A DNA stretch of 48,746 bases from Lachnospiraceae bacterium (GTDB lineage Bacteria; Bacillota; Clostridia; Lachnospirales; Lachnospiraceae). Shown one piece after another: positions 8,013-17,542 of the stretch. Position numbers and translations under genes: made by a program. The stretch covers positions 1 through 48,746 of the forward strand of contig QXWO01000047.1 of assembly GCA_009911035.1 (NCBI GenBank), read 5' to 3'. Numbering within the stretch: the first letter of the stretch is position 1; every line of letters starts with the position of its first letter. Under the pieces are notes generated by a model. That model made no database searches. It had not been told where the DNA came from and worked only from the letters and a program-made list of their open reading frames with translations.

Positions 8013-8504
8013 TCATATTCCAGCATCGAATTTATAACCGACGCCTCGCACACTGATAACATATTCAGGTGCTTCAGGTGCAATTTGAAGTTTCTGGCGA
8101 AGGCGGCTCAACAGATTATGGATTGTTTTTGGTGTAACGTCAATATATTCTTCGCCCCAAACATGGTAAGCTATGGTCTCAAAGGTCAATACCCGTTTCT
8201 TGTTGACAATCAGTAAGTGGAGTGCATCGAATTCTTTAGCTGTTAATTCTATCTCCTGACTGCCGACACACACCGTTCTTTCTTCCAGGCAAAAATACAG
8301 ATCACCTTCCCGGATTTCCAATAATGGTTGAACTGAACCATTCTGGAAACCGTGACATTTAGAAACAGTACATAGGAAAATATCGGGAAAATCACTCAGA
8401 TTTTCTCTATTAAGAATATACTGCAATAAATCTTTCTGCTGCTCTGTATCAAGCAAAGCAAACAATTTTTCTCCAATTTGTCTGCCGGATTCAGATATAT
8501 CCAA
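8013..8504 (-). CDS. Stand-alone OmpR-type winged-helix DNA-binding protein
   Basis: 163 residues. The C-terminal ~95 residues form an OmpR/PhoB winged helix: VGSQEIELTAKEFDALHLLIVNKKRVLTFETIAYHVWG, then the recognition helix TPKTIHNLLSRLRQKL and the wing YVISVRGVGYKF. The N-terminal ~65 residues are not a receiver domain and match nothing I know. The only usable in-frame start is TTG at 8504, since a TGA stop lies just upstream. A good ribosome-binding site (AAGGAGGTGG) instead points at ATG 8521, which reads only three codons (ATG GGA AAT TAG). Translation may depend on re-initiation after that mini-ORF. The gene directly follows the double-receiver gene, so the pair looks like a split response regulator. 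Confidence 0.82.
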   Translation of the reverse strand: MDISESGRQIGEKLFALLDTEQQKDLLQYILNRENLSDFPDIFLCTVSKCHGFQNGSVQPLLEIREGDLYFCLEERTVCVGSQEIELTAKEFDALHLLIVNKKRVLTFETIAYHVWGEEYIDVTPKTIHNLLSRLRQKLQIAPEAPEYVISVRGVGYKFDAGI

Positions 8505-8565
8505 TACGGCTAATTTCCCATGTCACCACCTCCTTCAAATCAACTTTATTTCAAGATTTTTACCA

Positions 8566-9345
8566 TTATTTTGAATCTTCAACAAAATACATAATTCTCC
8601 GTATCAGCTCCGGAATATTGACCGGGGACATGAAATAGTCATTGATACCCTCATGCCGGTATTCATATTCCGTGGCAGGGTCGCTGTTCTCGGTAAGGAT
8701 AAAGAACGGCAGAAGCCGGACAGGGGGATTCTTCATTTGGAACATCCCTGCCACCCGTCGCAGCGTATGAAACAGCTCCATTGCTGTGCCGTCCGGCAGT
8801 TCCAGATCGCACAAGATCAGTTCTATTTCTTCATCCTCAAAAATCCGACACTTGGCGTCTGCTATCGAGGAAACCAGAATCAGGTCAAGGCCCTTTTGCA
8901 GCATAGCAGCCCGCAGTACTCCGGCGCTGGTATCTTCCGCATGGACAAAGAGCAGCTTATGAAAAGTTGAATCTGGTTCGCCGGATAACTGCCGGTAGGC
9001 GTATTCCACCAGCTTATCTTGCAGCAGCAGTCCTTTCATTTTGTCCATGCACAGCGTCGCGCCCCGGCGCATAGCCTCTTGTTCGTAGTCGTCCTTGTCA
9101 TGGCAGGACGCCAGAATAAAAGGCAGCTCCTTATCTGCGGCCCGCACCTCGTTCAGAAAGTCCATGCCGGAACCATCCGGCAGATCGAGATTACAGCAGA
9201 CCACCAGCGGCATTTCCTCTTGGATGGCGGCCCGCGCTTCTTTCAGTGTACAAGCCGTTTTCACCGGGTAGCCCCGGTGCTGTAAGTATTTTTGCAGACA
9301 CCATGTATAGGTGTCGCTGTCGTCGATCAGCAGTATCTTTTTCAT
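8566..9345 (-). CDS. Double receiver-domain protein (REC-REC, no output domain)
   Basis: 259 residues with two CheY-like domains in tandem (about 1-120 and 128-255) and no DNA-binding part. Domain 1 keeps the acidic pair (IDD, 8-9), but the phospho-acceptor position reads Asn52 (CCNLDLPDG); the ICE's own regulator has Asp at the same index. Domain 2 has the acceptor Asp180 (LCDLELPDG), but the acidic pocket reads HAED and the conserved Lys before Pro is Ser (FMSPVN). Each half is thus incomplete in a different way. The ATG follows a GGGGGTGAAG ribosome-binding site. Upstream lies a copy of the shared operator (9366-9451). It probably works with the winged-helix protein that follows. Confidence 0.82.
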   Translation of the reverse strand: MKKILLIDDSDTYTWCLQKYLQHRGYPVKTACTLKEARAAIQEEMPLVVCCNLDLPDGSGMDFLNEVRAADKELPFILASCHDKDDYEQEAMRRGATLCMDKMKGLLLQDKLVEYAYRQLSGEPDSTFHKLLFVHAEDTSAGVLRAAMLQKGLDLILVSSIADAKCRIFEDEEIELILCDLELPDGTAMELFHTLRRVAGMFQMKNPPVRLLPFFILTENSDPATEYEYRHEGINDYFMSPVNIPELIRRIMYFVEDSK

Positions 9346-9365
9346 ATATCTTCACCCCCAATATT

Positions 9366-9451
9366 GATTTACCACAAGCATACACTACAAATGTTACACA
9401 AATGTCCGAGGTGCCTTTGATTTCGGCAGAAAAACAGGCTGAATTGTTACA
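9366..9451 (-). promoter_or_regulatory. Shared operator/promoter of double-receiver gene
   Basis: The box AAATGTTACA (plus strand 9389-9398) lies 17 bases from a weak -10 (TAAATC, 9366-9371). A second box AATTGTTACA sits at 9442-9451, 53 bp from the first, or five helical turns. CTCGGACATTTC follows as at the other copies. Confidence 0.6.
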
Positions 9452-9489
9452 AAGCTCGGACATTTCAAAAAAATTTTTGAGAAATTGCG

Positions 9490-9519
9490 AAAAAAGCGGG
9501 GCAGCATACGCCGCCCCGC
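9490..9519 (-). terminator. Rho-independent terminator of ABC permease operon
   Basis: GCGGGGC and GCCCCGC form a stem extended inward by GC pairs. On the minus strand it is followed by TTTTTT, 14 bases past the permease stop. Confidence 0.85.
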
Positions 9520-9532
9520 CGATCTCATATGG

Positions 9533-11917
9533 TTATTCCATCGTCCTGATTTGCTCAACAAGAGATTGCTTTTTCAGATTTCCAGTTGTGTAAGAAATCA
9601 AGGTGAATTGCACAATCAGCAGGATTGCTAAATATATCAATACGATCAGCCACGGAAATGAATAGTAAAAGTATGGATTCATCGTTTTCACAACTACCTG
9701 TACGGATAGGAAGCCCAGTCCAGTCCCCAAAACCAATGTTACCAGCGTAGCAAAAACTGAATACATTAGCCCCTCATAGCACAGCATTTTGATAAGCTGC
9801 TTTTTACTCAAACCAATCGCCTGTAACATTCCAATTTCCTGCCTACGGGATAAGAAGTTGGTGATTGTCGTATTGACAAGGTTGATTAAAGAAAAGCACA
9901 CAACAATAACAGCCACGATCAACAATACCCCGAAAGAAAGTTGTTGAAGCCCGCTATAATAAGTGATACTTTCTTTTATGGTTTCCATAACCAAATCGCT
10001 ATTTCCGTCTATCCGTTGATTTAATGCGGCTTCAACCGTATCAAATTTTTCCATATCGGTAATTACGGAAATCGTACCTGTGCAATCTATCCCGGTCGCT
10101 TCATTCATAAGCTGCTCTGGAAGCGTAAAGCACTTTGAGAAGCCGGAGTAAGAATATTCGTTTACAATGCCCATGACTGTATAGGTCTTTGTGTGAATTT
10201 GCCCGGATTCGGTTTTATAGTCCACTTCGACGGTATCACCCAACGAAGCCTCAATATCATAGAGATCGGCACGCTCTTGAAGCAAGACAATTCCATTGCC
10301 TGCCACCAGTTCATCATAATCAATCGTTCCCGCAATTCGCTCTTTCTCCAAATTCTGCTGCTCATCCCGGCAAAAGCCCTGAATCCATTTTCCAGAATTG
10401 CCATTTACAAGATATTCTGCGTCTGTGTAATACCAGCGCTTGATTCCTGTAACGCCATCAATAGATTCTACTGCATTTACAAAATCGGCATTTAGAAAAT
10501 TCTTTTGCTGCAATCCAGACAAAGAAATACCGGCAGTGTCCCACGATTGATTTGCGTTGAGCTGGATGTTAAATTCACCGACAGGGAACACCCTGCCTCT
10601 TGCCTCTGCAACGCCATCATAGGAAACTAACATTGTCGAAATCAATACAACCAATACTCCGCCGAGTGAAAGAGAAAGTATTGTTAAAGTGGACTTTGCC
10701 TTTTGTCTGGACAGATTCATTTTAGCAAGTGAAGCAGGCGTTATTTTACGGTGCAACACGGAACTTTCTTTCATTTTCCCCTGATAATCGGAATATCGCA
10801 ATGCTTCCAGCGGAGATACTGCCGCAGCTCTTTTTACAGGAGTATGAATAGCAATCATCACAATAATAAATGCAAAAAGGCCAACCCCGACCGTCACACA
10901 TAAAGCAGTCAGCCAGTACCAACCGGCAGGAACCAGAAAATACCCAATCACATTTCCAATAACCAGACCAATCGGGATAGCAATGGCAGCAAGTAATTTT
11001 CCCTCGCGGTAAACCATCTTTTTGATCTGTCGTTTTGTTGTTCCGATTGTGCGAAGCTGTCCATAGTTACGGATACTGCTTGCTACTGAAATATAAAAAA
11101 TCGAATAGATCACAATGCCGGAACCAATGAAAGTTATAAAACCGACCAAGAAGTAGAACAGCATATCACTTCCACGATTTTCGTCCTTTAAGTTGAAATA
11201 AGTGGAACGGACAATCACATTATCATCGGAAATTTCTAATTGCTGTGCCAAAGTATTTGCATAGTTGGCGGCTTCTTCCTCGCTCATATTTTGAGCGTCT
11301 TTCAGCCCAATGTAAAAATCAATCATGCCCTCGTCGCCATACTGCTGTCTTACTAATTCTTTCGATATAATAGCTGTATAGCGTCCAATATCGCCGGTTT
11401 TCACATTTAAGATTCCCGTCAATTTGAAATCATGGGTAGTGCCGTCAGAAAAGGGGATTTGAATTGTCTGTCCCAATTCATTTGAATAGCCCAAACTATC
11501 CAAAAAGGATTCCTGTACTACAATTTCATCCTCCGAAGCTGGTAAATCTCCCGAATAGGGCATACTTTGGGATATTAGCATATCTGCATTTGCATAAGTA
11601 AAATTCACGGTTGAATGGTTTACCTGTTCAGAAAATGCGTTAAAAAATTCCCCAACCCACGCAATTTCTTCTTGCTTGTATAGTTCCTGTCCCTGTTGTT
11701 CAGAAATCGCATGATACATAATCTGCGCTGTTTTTTGGTTGCGGTTCTGCGTTTCCTGCATAACCCCAAAGCCATAGAGGACAATAGCAGACAGCAATGC
11801 GCTGGCAAGTGCAATCGTCAAAACAATAAAGATATTTCTTTTTCGATTTGCTGATATACTGCGGTTTGATATGCGCTTTACTATGCCACTGGTATCATTT
11901 TCAAAAGGCCATGTCAT
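9533..11917 (-). CDS. ABC transporter permease, FtsX/MacB-like (paralogue 1)
   Basis: 794 residues with two FtsX units. A first transmembrane helix at about 27-47 (NIFIVLTIALASALLSAIVL) is followed by an external domain to ~255. Three helices then form the first FtsX domain, with the typical GQLRTIGTTKRQIKKMVYREG cytoplasmic coupling stretch. A helix near 410 opens the second half, another external domain follows, and a C-terminal FtsX domain closes it (RRQEIGMLQAIGLSKKQL). The start MTWPFENDTSGIVKRIS is shared almost word for word with the two other permeases here. The gene is third in the ATPase-permease-permease operon, 32 bases after the previous permease. It likely exports or senses a hydrophobic or peptide substrate in the membrane; the substrate is unknown. 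Confidence 0.9.
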   Translation of the reverse strand: MTWPFENDTSGIVKRISNRSISANRKRNIFIVLTIALASALLSAIVLYGFGVMQETQNRNQKTAQIMYHAISEQQGQELYKQEEIAWVGEFFNAFSEQVNHSTVNFTYANADMLISQSMPYSGDLPASEDEIVVQESFLDSLGYSNELGQTIQIPFSDGTTHDFKLTGILNVKTGDIGRYTAIISKELVRQQYGDEGMIDFYIGLKDAQNMSEEEAANYANTLAQQLEISDDNVIVRSTYFNLKDENRGSDMLFYFLVGFITFIGSGIVIYSIFYISVASSIRNYGQLRTIGTTKRQIKKMVYREGKLLAAIAIPIGLVIGNVIGYFLVPAGWYWLTALCVTVGVGLFAFIIVMIAIHTPVKRAAAVSPLEALRYSDYQGKMKESSVLHRKITPASLAKMNLSRQKAKSTLTILSLSLGGVLVVLISTMLVSYDGVAEARGRVFPVGEFNIQLNANQSWDTAGISLSGLQQKNFLNADFVNAVESIDGVTGIKRWYYTDAEYLVNGNSGKWIQGFCRDEQQNLEKERIAGTIDYDELVAGNGIVLLQERADLYDIEASLGDTVEVDYKTESGQIHTKTYTVMGIVNEYSYSGFSKCFTLPEQLMNEATGIDCTGTISVITDMEKFDTVEAALNQRIDGNSDLVMETIKESITYYSGLQQLSFGVLLIVAVIVVCFSLINLVNTTITNFLSRRQEIGMLQAIGLSKKQLIKMLCYEGLMYSVFATLVTLVLGTGLGFLSVQVVVKTMNPYFYYSFPWLIVLIYLAILLIVQFTLISYTTGNLKKQSLVEQIRTME

Positions 11918-11949
11918 AGTCTGCCACCTCCTTATTCCACAATTTGTTC

Positions 11950-14316
11950 CTATTCCATCGCCCGCATTTGTTCAATCAGAGATTGTTTTTTCTGTCTGCG
12001 GACTGTCCATACAGACAAAATCAGCTCCATTCCGAACAATACCAGAATGAACAGACCCATTTCCAAAACCGGGAATTTGTAAGGCACTACTTTTCCGGCA
12101 AAAGCTCCTACACTAAATTTGCTGCAAGCAAAGATGGAAGCCGGAAGCCCAACGATCAGCGTCGCCAATGTTGCAAAGAATGCATAGCACAGCCCCTCGC
12201 AGATATTCATTTTACATAGCTGCTTTTGGGTCAGTCCGATGGAACGCAAAACACTGTTTTCCTGTTTTCTGGACATTTGATTAGAGAGGGTCGTGTTAAT
12301 TAGGTTGATAACGCCAAAGAGGAATACCAGCCAAGAAAGTACCTCCATACTGCCAAATACAAAAGAATTTATATTTTTTTCATACTCAATTACAGTGTTA
12401 ATATCATCTAATGCAATATCCGTATGAGCGGATATAATATTTTTTAATTCATCCCTCACATGATCCGCTTTTTGGGGATCACTTACAATGCTCCATGAAT
12501 AATCGAAAGAGGTGATTTCCGGGTGCAGTTCATGGAACAATGCTTCCGGTGCAAATTCCAATACACCGTCAAAGTGATGTGTTCCATGTCCATTATCCAG
12601 ATTATTGTTAAACACCCCGGATATAGTAACCGGAATGGTTGATTTCCCGGAGATAAGTTCAGCTGTTTCTCCGACACCTATATGTTCACGGTTACTTGTT
12701 GCCGAATCAATTAGGATGCTGTGTGTATCCGTCGGCATAGTGCCCTCTATCAATGAAGCTTCAACCTTAGAATAATTTTGATCAGTCAGTATATCACACA
12801 TACCACCATATTCAATTCCGTTGACGTTATAATTTATATGAAGGCTTTGCCTTTTTGCAATCACATCGGTTACACCGTCAATAGACAAAATTTCCTGTTT
12901 GAGTTCCTCATTCAGTGGATTTCCTGCTGCCATGACTTCTTGTTCTGACAACTTTGAATCCAGATAAACCTTATAGTCACCATCCGGGAACTCTTGTCTT
13001 GCAAGCGCCTCTGGGGAGCGCAGCAAAACAATGGAAGATACCACAAGCAGAATAATTCCGCCCAAACTCAATGAGGTTACAATAGCAACGGTCTTTTTTC
13101 GGTCACGCTTAAAATTCGCAATTCCCATTGAAACAGGATTGAGCTTGATATTCTTTTTCCGGCTGCGGATGTCCTTTTGCACCGGGGTAAAACGGACGGC
13201 TTCAATAGGGGAAATTCCTGCCGCAATCTTTACTGGCTTACGGATGGAAATAGACACCATAAACCAGCAGCTTATGAGTGTCAGGGAAATCATAATCACA
13301 TAGGAAACAGCGTTAAATCCCTTGGAAAACAGGAGAAAACCAGCGCATACGCCCAGCACTGTACCAATCAAAATTCCGATACTGCCGAGTTTGCGTCCCT
13401 CCCGCTTTACAATCCGCTTGATTTGTTTTGGCGTTGCACCAATCGTCCGTAGCTGCCCGTAGCTCCTGATTTTGTCATTGATGGAGATACGGAAGATACT
13501 CTGGATCACAATATAGCCGCCGATCAGCACAATGGCAATCACGCCAGCCATCAGTGCAAAATTAAAGGACTTAGAAACATAAGTAAAATACCTGTTGTTC
13601 ATGCGGAGATTAGGAAGCTGATATTCCTCTGTAATCTCCCTGCAATAAGAGGTTATCAGTTCTTCGCCTAACTGGTCGCTGTTTTTGAAATGGACATAGG
13701 CGCGATAGCCAGTCGGGTCAAACCCTTTCCATTCTGTCAGGGCAGCGTTGGAAAGAATGATAGCGCAGGTATTCGCTTCTTTTTCATTTACACTGTCCAT
13801 AATGCCGGTAACGACATAATCACCATGAAAACTCTCGGTATCGAAGGTCACAGTGTCCCCGATCTTGGCATTGTTTCCATAGGTGGAAAGAAAGTATTCG
13901 CTTACGACAACTTCATTTGCTTTTTCAGGAACCCGGCCCTCTAACAACTTCATCTGTGCCTTGGTAATCTCCATCATTTGCGCGTCGCAATACACATAGG
14001 ACGCATGATAGCCTTGTTCCGAAAGTTCCTCACCCAGCATATAGTAGCCGCCTACGCGCTCAAACTCCGGCAGTCCTTTCAGGGTTTCAATGTCGTTTTC
14101 CTCCACGCCCAGCCAGACCGCCTCATAAGTATCGACAACCTGATTGCGCTGCATTTGTGTCAGGGAAGTAGACACAATTCCCGTAAAGCAGATCAGAAAC
14201 GCCGCCAGCGCAACGGCGATCACCACCATCAGATTCCGGCGCTTCTCGCTTTGTAAACTTTTCTTTGCCAGCTTCTTTGTAATGGCGCTGGTATCATTCT
14301 CAAAAGGCCATGTCAT
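11950..14316 (-). CDS. ABC transporter permease, FtsX/MacB-like (paralogue 2)
   Basis: 788 residues with the same plan as its neighbours: MTWPFENDTSAITKKLAKKSL, one helix at about 30-50, an external domain, an FtsX domain with GQLRTIGATPKQIKRIVKREGRKLG, a central helix near residue 405, a second external domain and a final FtsX domain (RKQENSVLRSIGLTQKQL). It starts 14 bases after the ATPase stop with GGAGGTGGCAGGCT ahead of the ATG. It is the best candidate to form the core transporter with that ATPase, probably as a heterodimer with the following permease. FtsX-type exporters of this size are often peptide or lipid extrusion or resistance systems; that role here is inferred from the adjacent two-component genes. 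Confidence 0.9.
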   Translation of the reverse strand: MTWPFENDTSAITKKLAKKSLQSEKRRNLMVVIAVALAAFLICFTGIVSTSLTQMQRNQVVDTYEAVWLGVEENDIETLKGLPEFERVGGYYMLGEELSEQGYHASYVYCDAQMMEITKAQMKLLEGRVPEKANEVVVSEYFLSTYGNNAKIGDTVTFDTESFHGDYVVTGIMDSVNEKEANTCAIILSNAALTEWKGFDPTGYRAYVHFKNSDQLGEELITSYCREITEEYQLPNLRMNNRYFTYVSKSFNFALMAGVIAIVLIGGYIVIQSIFRISINDKIRSYGQLRTIGATPKQIKRIVKREGRKLGSIGILIGTVLGVCAGFLLFSKGFNAVSYVIMISLTLISCWFMVSISIRKPVKIAAGISPIEAVRFTPVQKDIRSRKKNIKLNPVSMGIANFKRDRKKTVAIVTSLSLGGIILLVVSSIVLLRSPEALARQEFPDGDYKVYLDSKLSEQEVMAAGNPLNEELKQEILSIDGVTDVIAKRQSLHINYNVNGIEYGGMCDILTDQNYSKVEASLIEGTMPTDTHSILIDSATSNREHIGVGETAELISGKSTIPVTISGVFNNNLDNGHGTHHFDGVLEFAPEALFHELHPEITSFDYSWSIVSDPQKADHVRDELKNIISAHTDIALDDINTVIEYEKNINSFVFGSMEVLSWLVFLFGVINLINTTLSNQMSRKQENSVLRSIGLTQKQLCKMNICEGLCYAFFATLATLIVGLPASIFACSKFSVGAFAGKVVPYKFPVLEMGLFILVLFGMELILSVWTVRRQKKQSLIEQMRAME

Positions 14317-14330
14317 AGCCTGCCACCTCC

Positions 14331-14996
14331 TTATTCCACAATCTTTCCGTCCTCAATGCGGACAATCCGATCTGCAAGGCGGGCTATATCGTCATTGTGG
14401 GTAATCATCACTACGGTTTGCCGGAACTCCGCACTGGTGCGTTTGATAAGCCCCAGCACCTCGGCGCTGGTCTTGCTGTCAAGGTTGCCGGTCGGCTCGT
14501 CGGCCAGCACGATAGCCGGTTTGGTAATCAGGGCGCGGGCAATCGCCACACGCTGCTGCTGGCCGCCGGAGAGATTGTTCGGCATATTTTTCAGTTTATC
14601 TTCCAGCCCCAGTAGGTGAACGATTTCGTCCAAAAACTTCTGGTCCACCGTGTCCCCGTCCAGCTCCACCGGCAGGACGATGTTCTCATACACATTCAGG
14701 ATGGGAACAAGGTTATAGTTCTGGAAGATAAAGCCGATGTTGCGGCGGCGGAAGATGGTAAGCTGTTCGTCGTTCTTCTTTGCCAGTTCTTCGCCTCGGA
14801 CAATCACGGTTCCGCTGGTGGGAGTGTCCAGCCCGCCCATCATGTGAAGCAGGGTGGACTTGCCGCTGCCGGAGGTTCCCACAACGGCCACAAATTCGCC
14901 CTCGTCTACGGAGAAGTTCACGCCGTCAAGGGCGCGGGTAATGTTCGGCTCTGCACCGTAATGCTTTTTTAGGTCAATCGTCTGTAAAATGCTCAT
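14331..14996 (-). CDS. ABC transporter ATP-binding protein (MacB/LolD-like)
   Basis: 221 residues from the ATG at 14996 (MSILQTIDLKKHYG), behind AAAGGAGTT. Complete nucleotide-binding domain: Walker A GTSGSGKST, Q-loop FIFQNYNLVP, signature LSGGQQQR, Walker B VLADEPTGNLD and the switch His in VMITHND. The sequence belongs to the class that partners FtsX-type permeases. It is the only ATPase in a region with three such permeases, so it probably energises all of them. It heads the operon with the two permeases downstream and has its own copy of the shared operator (15039-15126). Confidence 0.95.
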   Translation of the reverse strand: MSILQTIDLKKHYGAEPNITRALDGVNFSVDEGEFVAVVGTSGSGKSTLLHMMGGLDTPTSGTVIVRGEELAKKNDEQLTIFRRRNIGFIFQNYNLVPILNVYENIVLPVELDGDTVDQKFLDEIVHLLGLEDKLKNMPNNLSGGQQQRVAIARALITKPAIVLADEPTGNLDSKTSAEVLGLIKRTSAEFRQTVVMITHNDDIARLADRIVRIEDGKIVE

Positions 14997-15038
14997 ATTC
15001 AAAACTCCTTTCAAGGCTTTCTGCCTGTTGATAAGGGT

Positions 15039-15126
15039 ATTGTAAAACCCAAATGTCCGCGAAATGTTACAGCGGCCAAAAAACTTTATTGAAAACCGGG
15101 GTGAAATGTTACAACGCTCGGACATT
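15039..15126 (-). promoter_or_regulatory. Shared operator/promoter of ABC operon
   Basis: The -10 is TACAAT (15039-15044), separated by a 17-base spacer from box AAATGTTACA (15062-15071). A second identical box at 15104-15113 lies 42 bp from the first, or four helical turns. No normal -35 is present; the box takes its place, as in activator-dependent promoters. It is nearly identical to 17543-17630. Confidence 0.75.
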
Positions 15127-15136
15127 TCAAAAATTT

Positions 15137-17512
15137 CTATGATAATTCCCGTATTTGATCTACCAGAGATTGTTTTTTTATCTGCCGGATTGCCAAATAC
15201 GAGAAAAGCATTTGGACGGCAAGCATCAGTATAAAATAACTGAACATTTCAACTGTCGGAAAATGATAGCTTACTTTTCCAAAAATACTCATTGCACTAA
15301 AGACGGTGCAGAGAAGATACCCGATAAGAGTTCCGCATGATATGGAAAGAAGCAGCACCCCTAATGTATAGAACAAGCCCTCTATCAATAACATTTTTGA
15401 AAGCTGCTTACTGCTCAAACCAACCGCTTGCAAAACACCTAATTCTCGCTTCCGTGTCAAGATGTTTGTTATCAGTGTGTTTAGCAGATTGATAATGCCA
15501 AAAACCCCGATAAACATAACAAAAATGTAAACTGGCATACGATAATTCAATAGTTTTTCGTTGTATGCCTCTACCCAATCATTCAAGGTACTAACATAGA
15601 CGCTGGAAGCCGGTGGAATTATCTTTTGGATTTCATCTTTTGCAGCTGCCCATTTACTGTCATCTGTATCTACAATAAATTGATAATTGAGGTTTTCAAC
15701 AGGAACGATCTTTGACAGCATTTCTAAAGGAATAAATAGCGTATCATATCCGCCATACGGGATATCAGCGTCCACAATTCCCATTACTTTTACTTCCAAT
15801 GTTTGTCCGCCAACTTCAATCAGAAGTTCGTCCCCAATCGCTGCATCCCACCCAAAAGTTTCTTTCCACTGTGGGCCATTTTCAATAATAATGCCATTAT
15901 TATTGAGTAGTGCTTGCAAATCTGCTGTACCATCAATCAAATATTCTTCAAGCAATTTTTGAGAGCTTGGCATATATGCGTCTGAAACAACCGGTTCAAT
16001 ATCTCCCGTTGGCATACGGACATTCAAAACGGTGCCCTGGTATTCTTTTATTTCTTCCACACCATCTATGTCCAAAATGGATTCTCTAAAATCTTCTGTG
16101 AGCAGATTTGATTTTTGGAGTTCTGAATATTGTTCGCTGTTATGTGCCTGCGGCCCGTAATCGCCTAATTCAAGGCGAATTTCTCCGTAAGGAAAACTCC
16201 TGCGCGCCATCGCTAAAGGATCAATGGAATTAAAATATGCAGAGCTTGCCATCAGCAAAATTCCACATACCCCTAACGACAGGATCGTTAAAGCGGTTTT
16301 CTTTCTGTTCCTTGCAAAATTAAGGAAAGCTAAATTTTTCGCGGATAGAGAACGATGCAACACTTTTGTACTGTTGGACATTACATCATTATTGCCCGCC
16401 ATATAACGGACTGCTTCAATAGGCGTAACATGAGCAGCAGTTTTGGCTGGCTTAATTACAGCAATCATAACGCATAGATACACAAACAGAGCTGTGACAG
16501 CGGCAATTACAAATACCATTAAAGTGTTCCAGCCTTGTGGGACAAGGACATACCCCGCTATTGCACCGGCTAATATTCCAATCGGAATACCAATTCTGGA
16601 AAGATGGAATCCCTCTCTAAAAACGATTTTTTTCATCTGTTTTCCAGTTGCCCCTATTGTCCGCAGTTTCCCATATTCTTTTGTTTTTCTGGCTATGGAC
16701 ACATAGAACAGACTGTAAATAACAAGGGTACAAGCCAAAGCGATAATAAAACTGATAAATGCTATTACAGCGATATATTGACTGCTTCTCTGTTCAATGA
16801 GAGAAAAATAATATGTTGAAAACTGCATTTGCTCCGGCTGTATTTCCAATTCTCTGCACAATGTTGATAATTCAGCTTGTATAGCGGCCTTAGACCAACC
16901 ATCAGATTCATTCAAACGGATATAAGCGGAGTATGCCGGTTCGCTGATCTTGTTTTCAATATAGGACTGCGGCACGAATACGGAATAATTTGAATTTTCG
17001 ACAGGCAAAATACCACATAAGGTATAATCTTTTTCTCCATCTCCCAGATTTAACGATATAGTATCGCCTATGGATTTGGACAATCCAGCTCTATCAAGAA
17101 ACGCCTTTGTGATAGCAATTTCATTTGTAGATTTGGGCAATTCTCCCTCTAAATCAGGATATTTTGCTAATTTCATCAGCGTTTCGTCCATTGAACGAAC
17201 GGTTAATTTGTAGTCCCCATAAGATACTAAACCCAACAAATGACTTACACCCACTTGAACCCTATCGTCATTTACTAATTTCGTAATGGTATCATTATCG
17301 ACTTCATTGATGATTGCTTGATAACGCCCAGCCGCATCATTTAATGATTTTCGCTGCGAAGCAAAAAAATACAAGGTCGTTGTCATTATCAAACAGGTAG
17401 CTAAGGCAATCGTAATGATAATGAGGATGTTTCTGCTTTTATCTGCTTTTAAGTTTCGTTTTGCCAACTTTTTTGTAATGGCGCTTGTATCGTTTTCAAA
17501 AGGCCATGTCAT
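15137..17512 (-). CDS. ABC transporter permease, FtsX/MacB-like (paralogue 3)
   Basis: 791 residues from the ATG at 17512, which follows TATGGAGGTGATACAACT; longer in-frame starts read through the operator and are rejected. MTWPFENDTSAITKKLAKRNLKADKSRN is followed by a helix (about 32-52), an external domain, an FtsX domain (KLRTIGATGKQMKKIVFREG), a central helix near residue 405, a second external domain and a C-terminal FtsX domain (RKRELGVLQAVGLSSKQL). It has a private promoter with the shared operator and lies upstream of the ATPase, separated from it by another operator copy. The extra permease may be a sensor partner or an alternative subunit; this is inference from its separate promoter. 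Confidence 0.9.
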   Translation of the reverse strand: MTWPFENDTSAITKKLAKRNLKADKSRNILIIITIALATCLIMTTTLYFFASQRKSLNDAAGRYQAIINEVDNDTITKLVNDDRVQVGVSHLLGLVSYGDYKLTVRSMDETLMKLAKYPDLEGELPKSTNEIAITKAFLDRAGLSKSIGDTISLNLGDGEKDYTLCGILPVENSNYSVFVPQSYIENKISEPAYSAYIRLNESDGWSKAAIQAELSTLCRELEIQPEQMQFSTYYFSLIEQRSSQYIAVIAFISFIIALACTLVIYSLFYVSIARKTKEYGKLRTIGATGKQMKKIVFREGFHLSRIGIPIGILAGAIAGYVLVPQGWNTLMVFVIAAVTALFVYLCVMIAVIKPAKTAAHVTPIEAVRYMAGNNDVMSNSTKVLHRSLSAKNLAFLNFARNRKKTALTILSLGVCGILLMASSAYFNSIDPLAMARRSFPYGEIRLELGDYGPQAHNSEQYSELQKSNLLTEDFRESILDIDGVEEIKEYQGTVLNVRMPTGDIEPVVSDAYMPSSQKLLEEYLIDGTADLQALLNNNGIIIENGPQWKETFGWDAAIGDELLIEVGGQTLEVKVMGIVDADIPYGGYDTLFIPLEMLSKIVPVENLNYQFIVDTDDSKWAAAKDEIQKIIPPASSVYVSTLNDWVEAYNEKLLNYRMPVYIFVMFIGVFGIINLLNTLITNILTRKRELGVLQAVGLSSKQLSKMLLIEGLFYTLGVLLLSISCGTLIGYLLCTVFSAMSIFGKVSYHFPTVEMFSYFILMLAVQMLFSYLAIRQIKKQSLVDQIRELS

Positions 17513-17542
17513 AGTTGTATCACCTCCATATTTGATAAGGCT

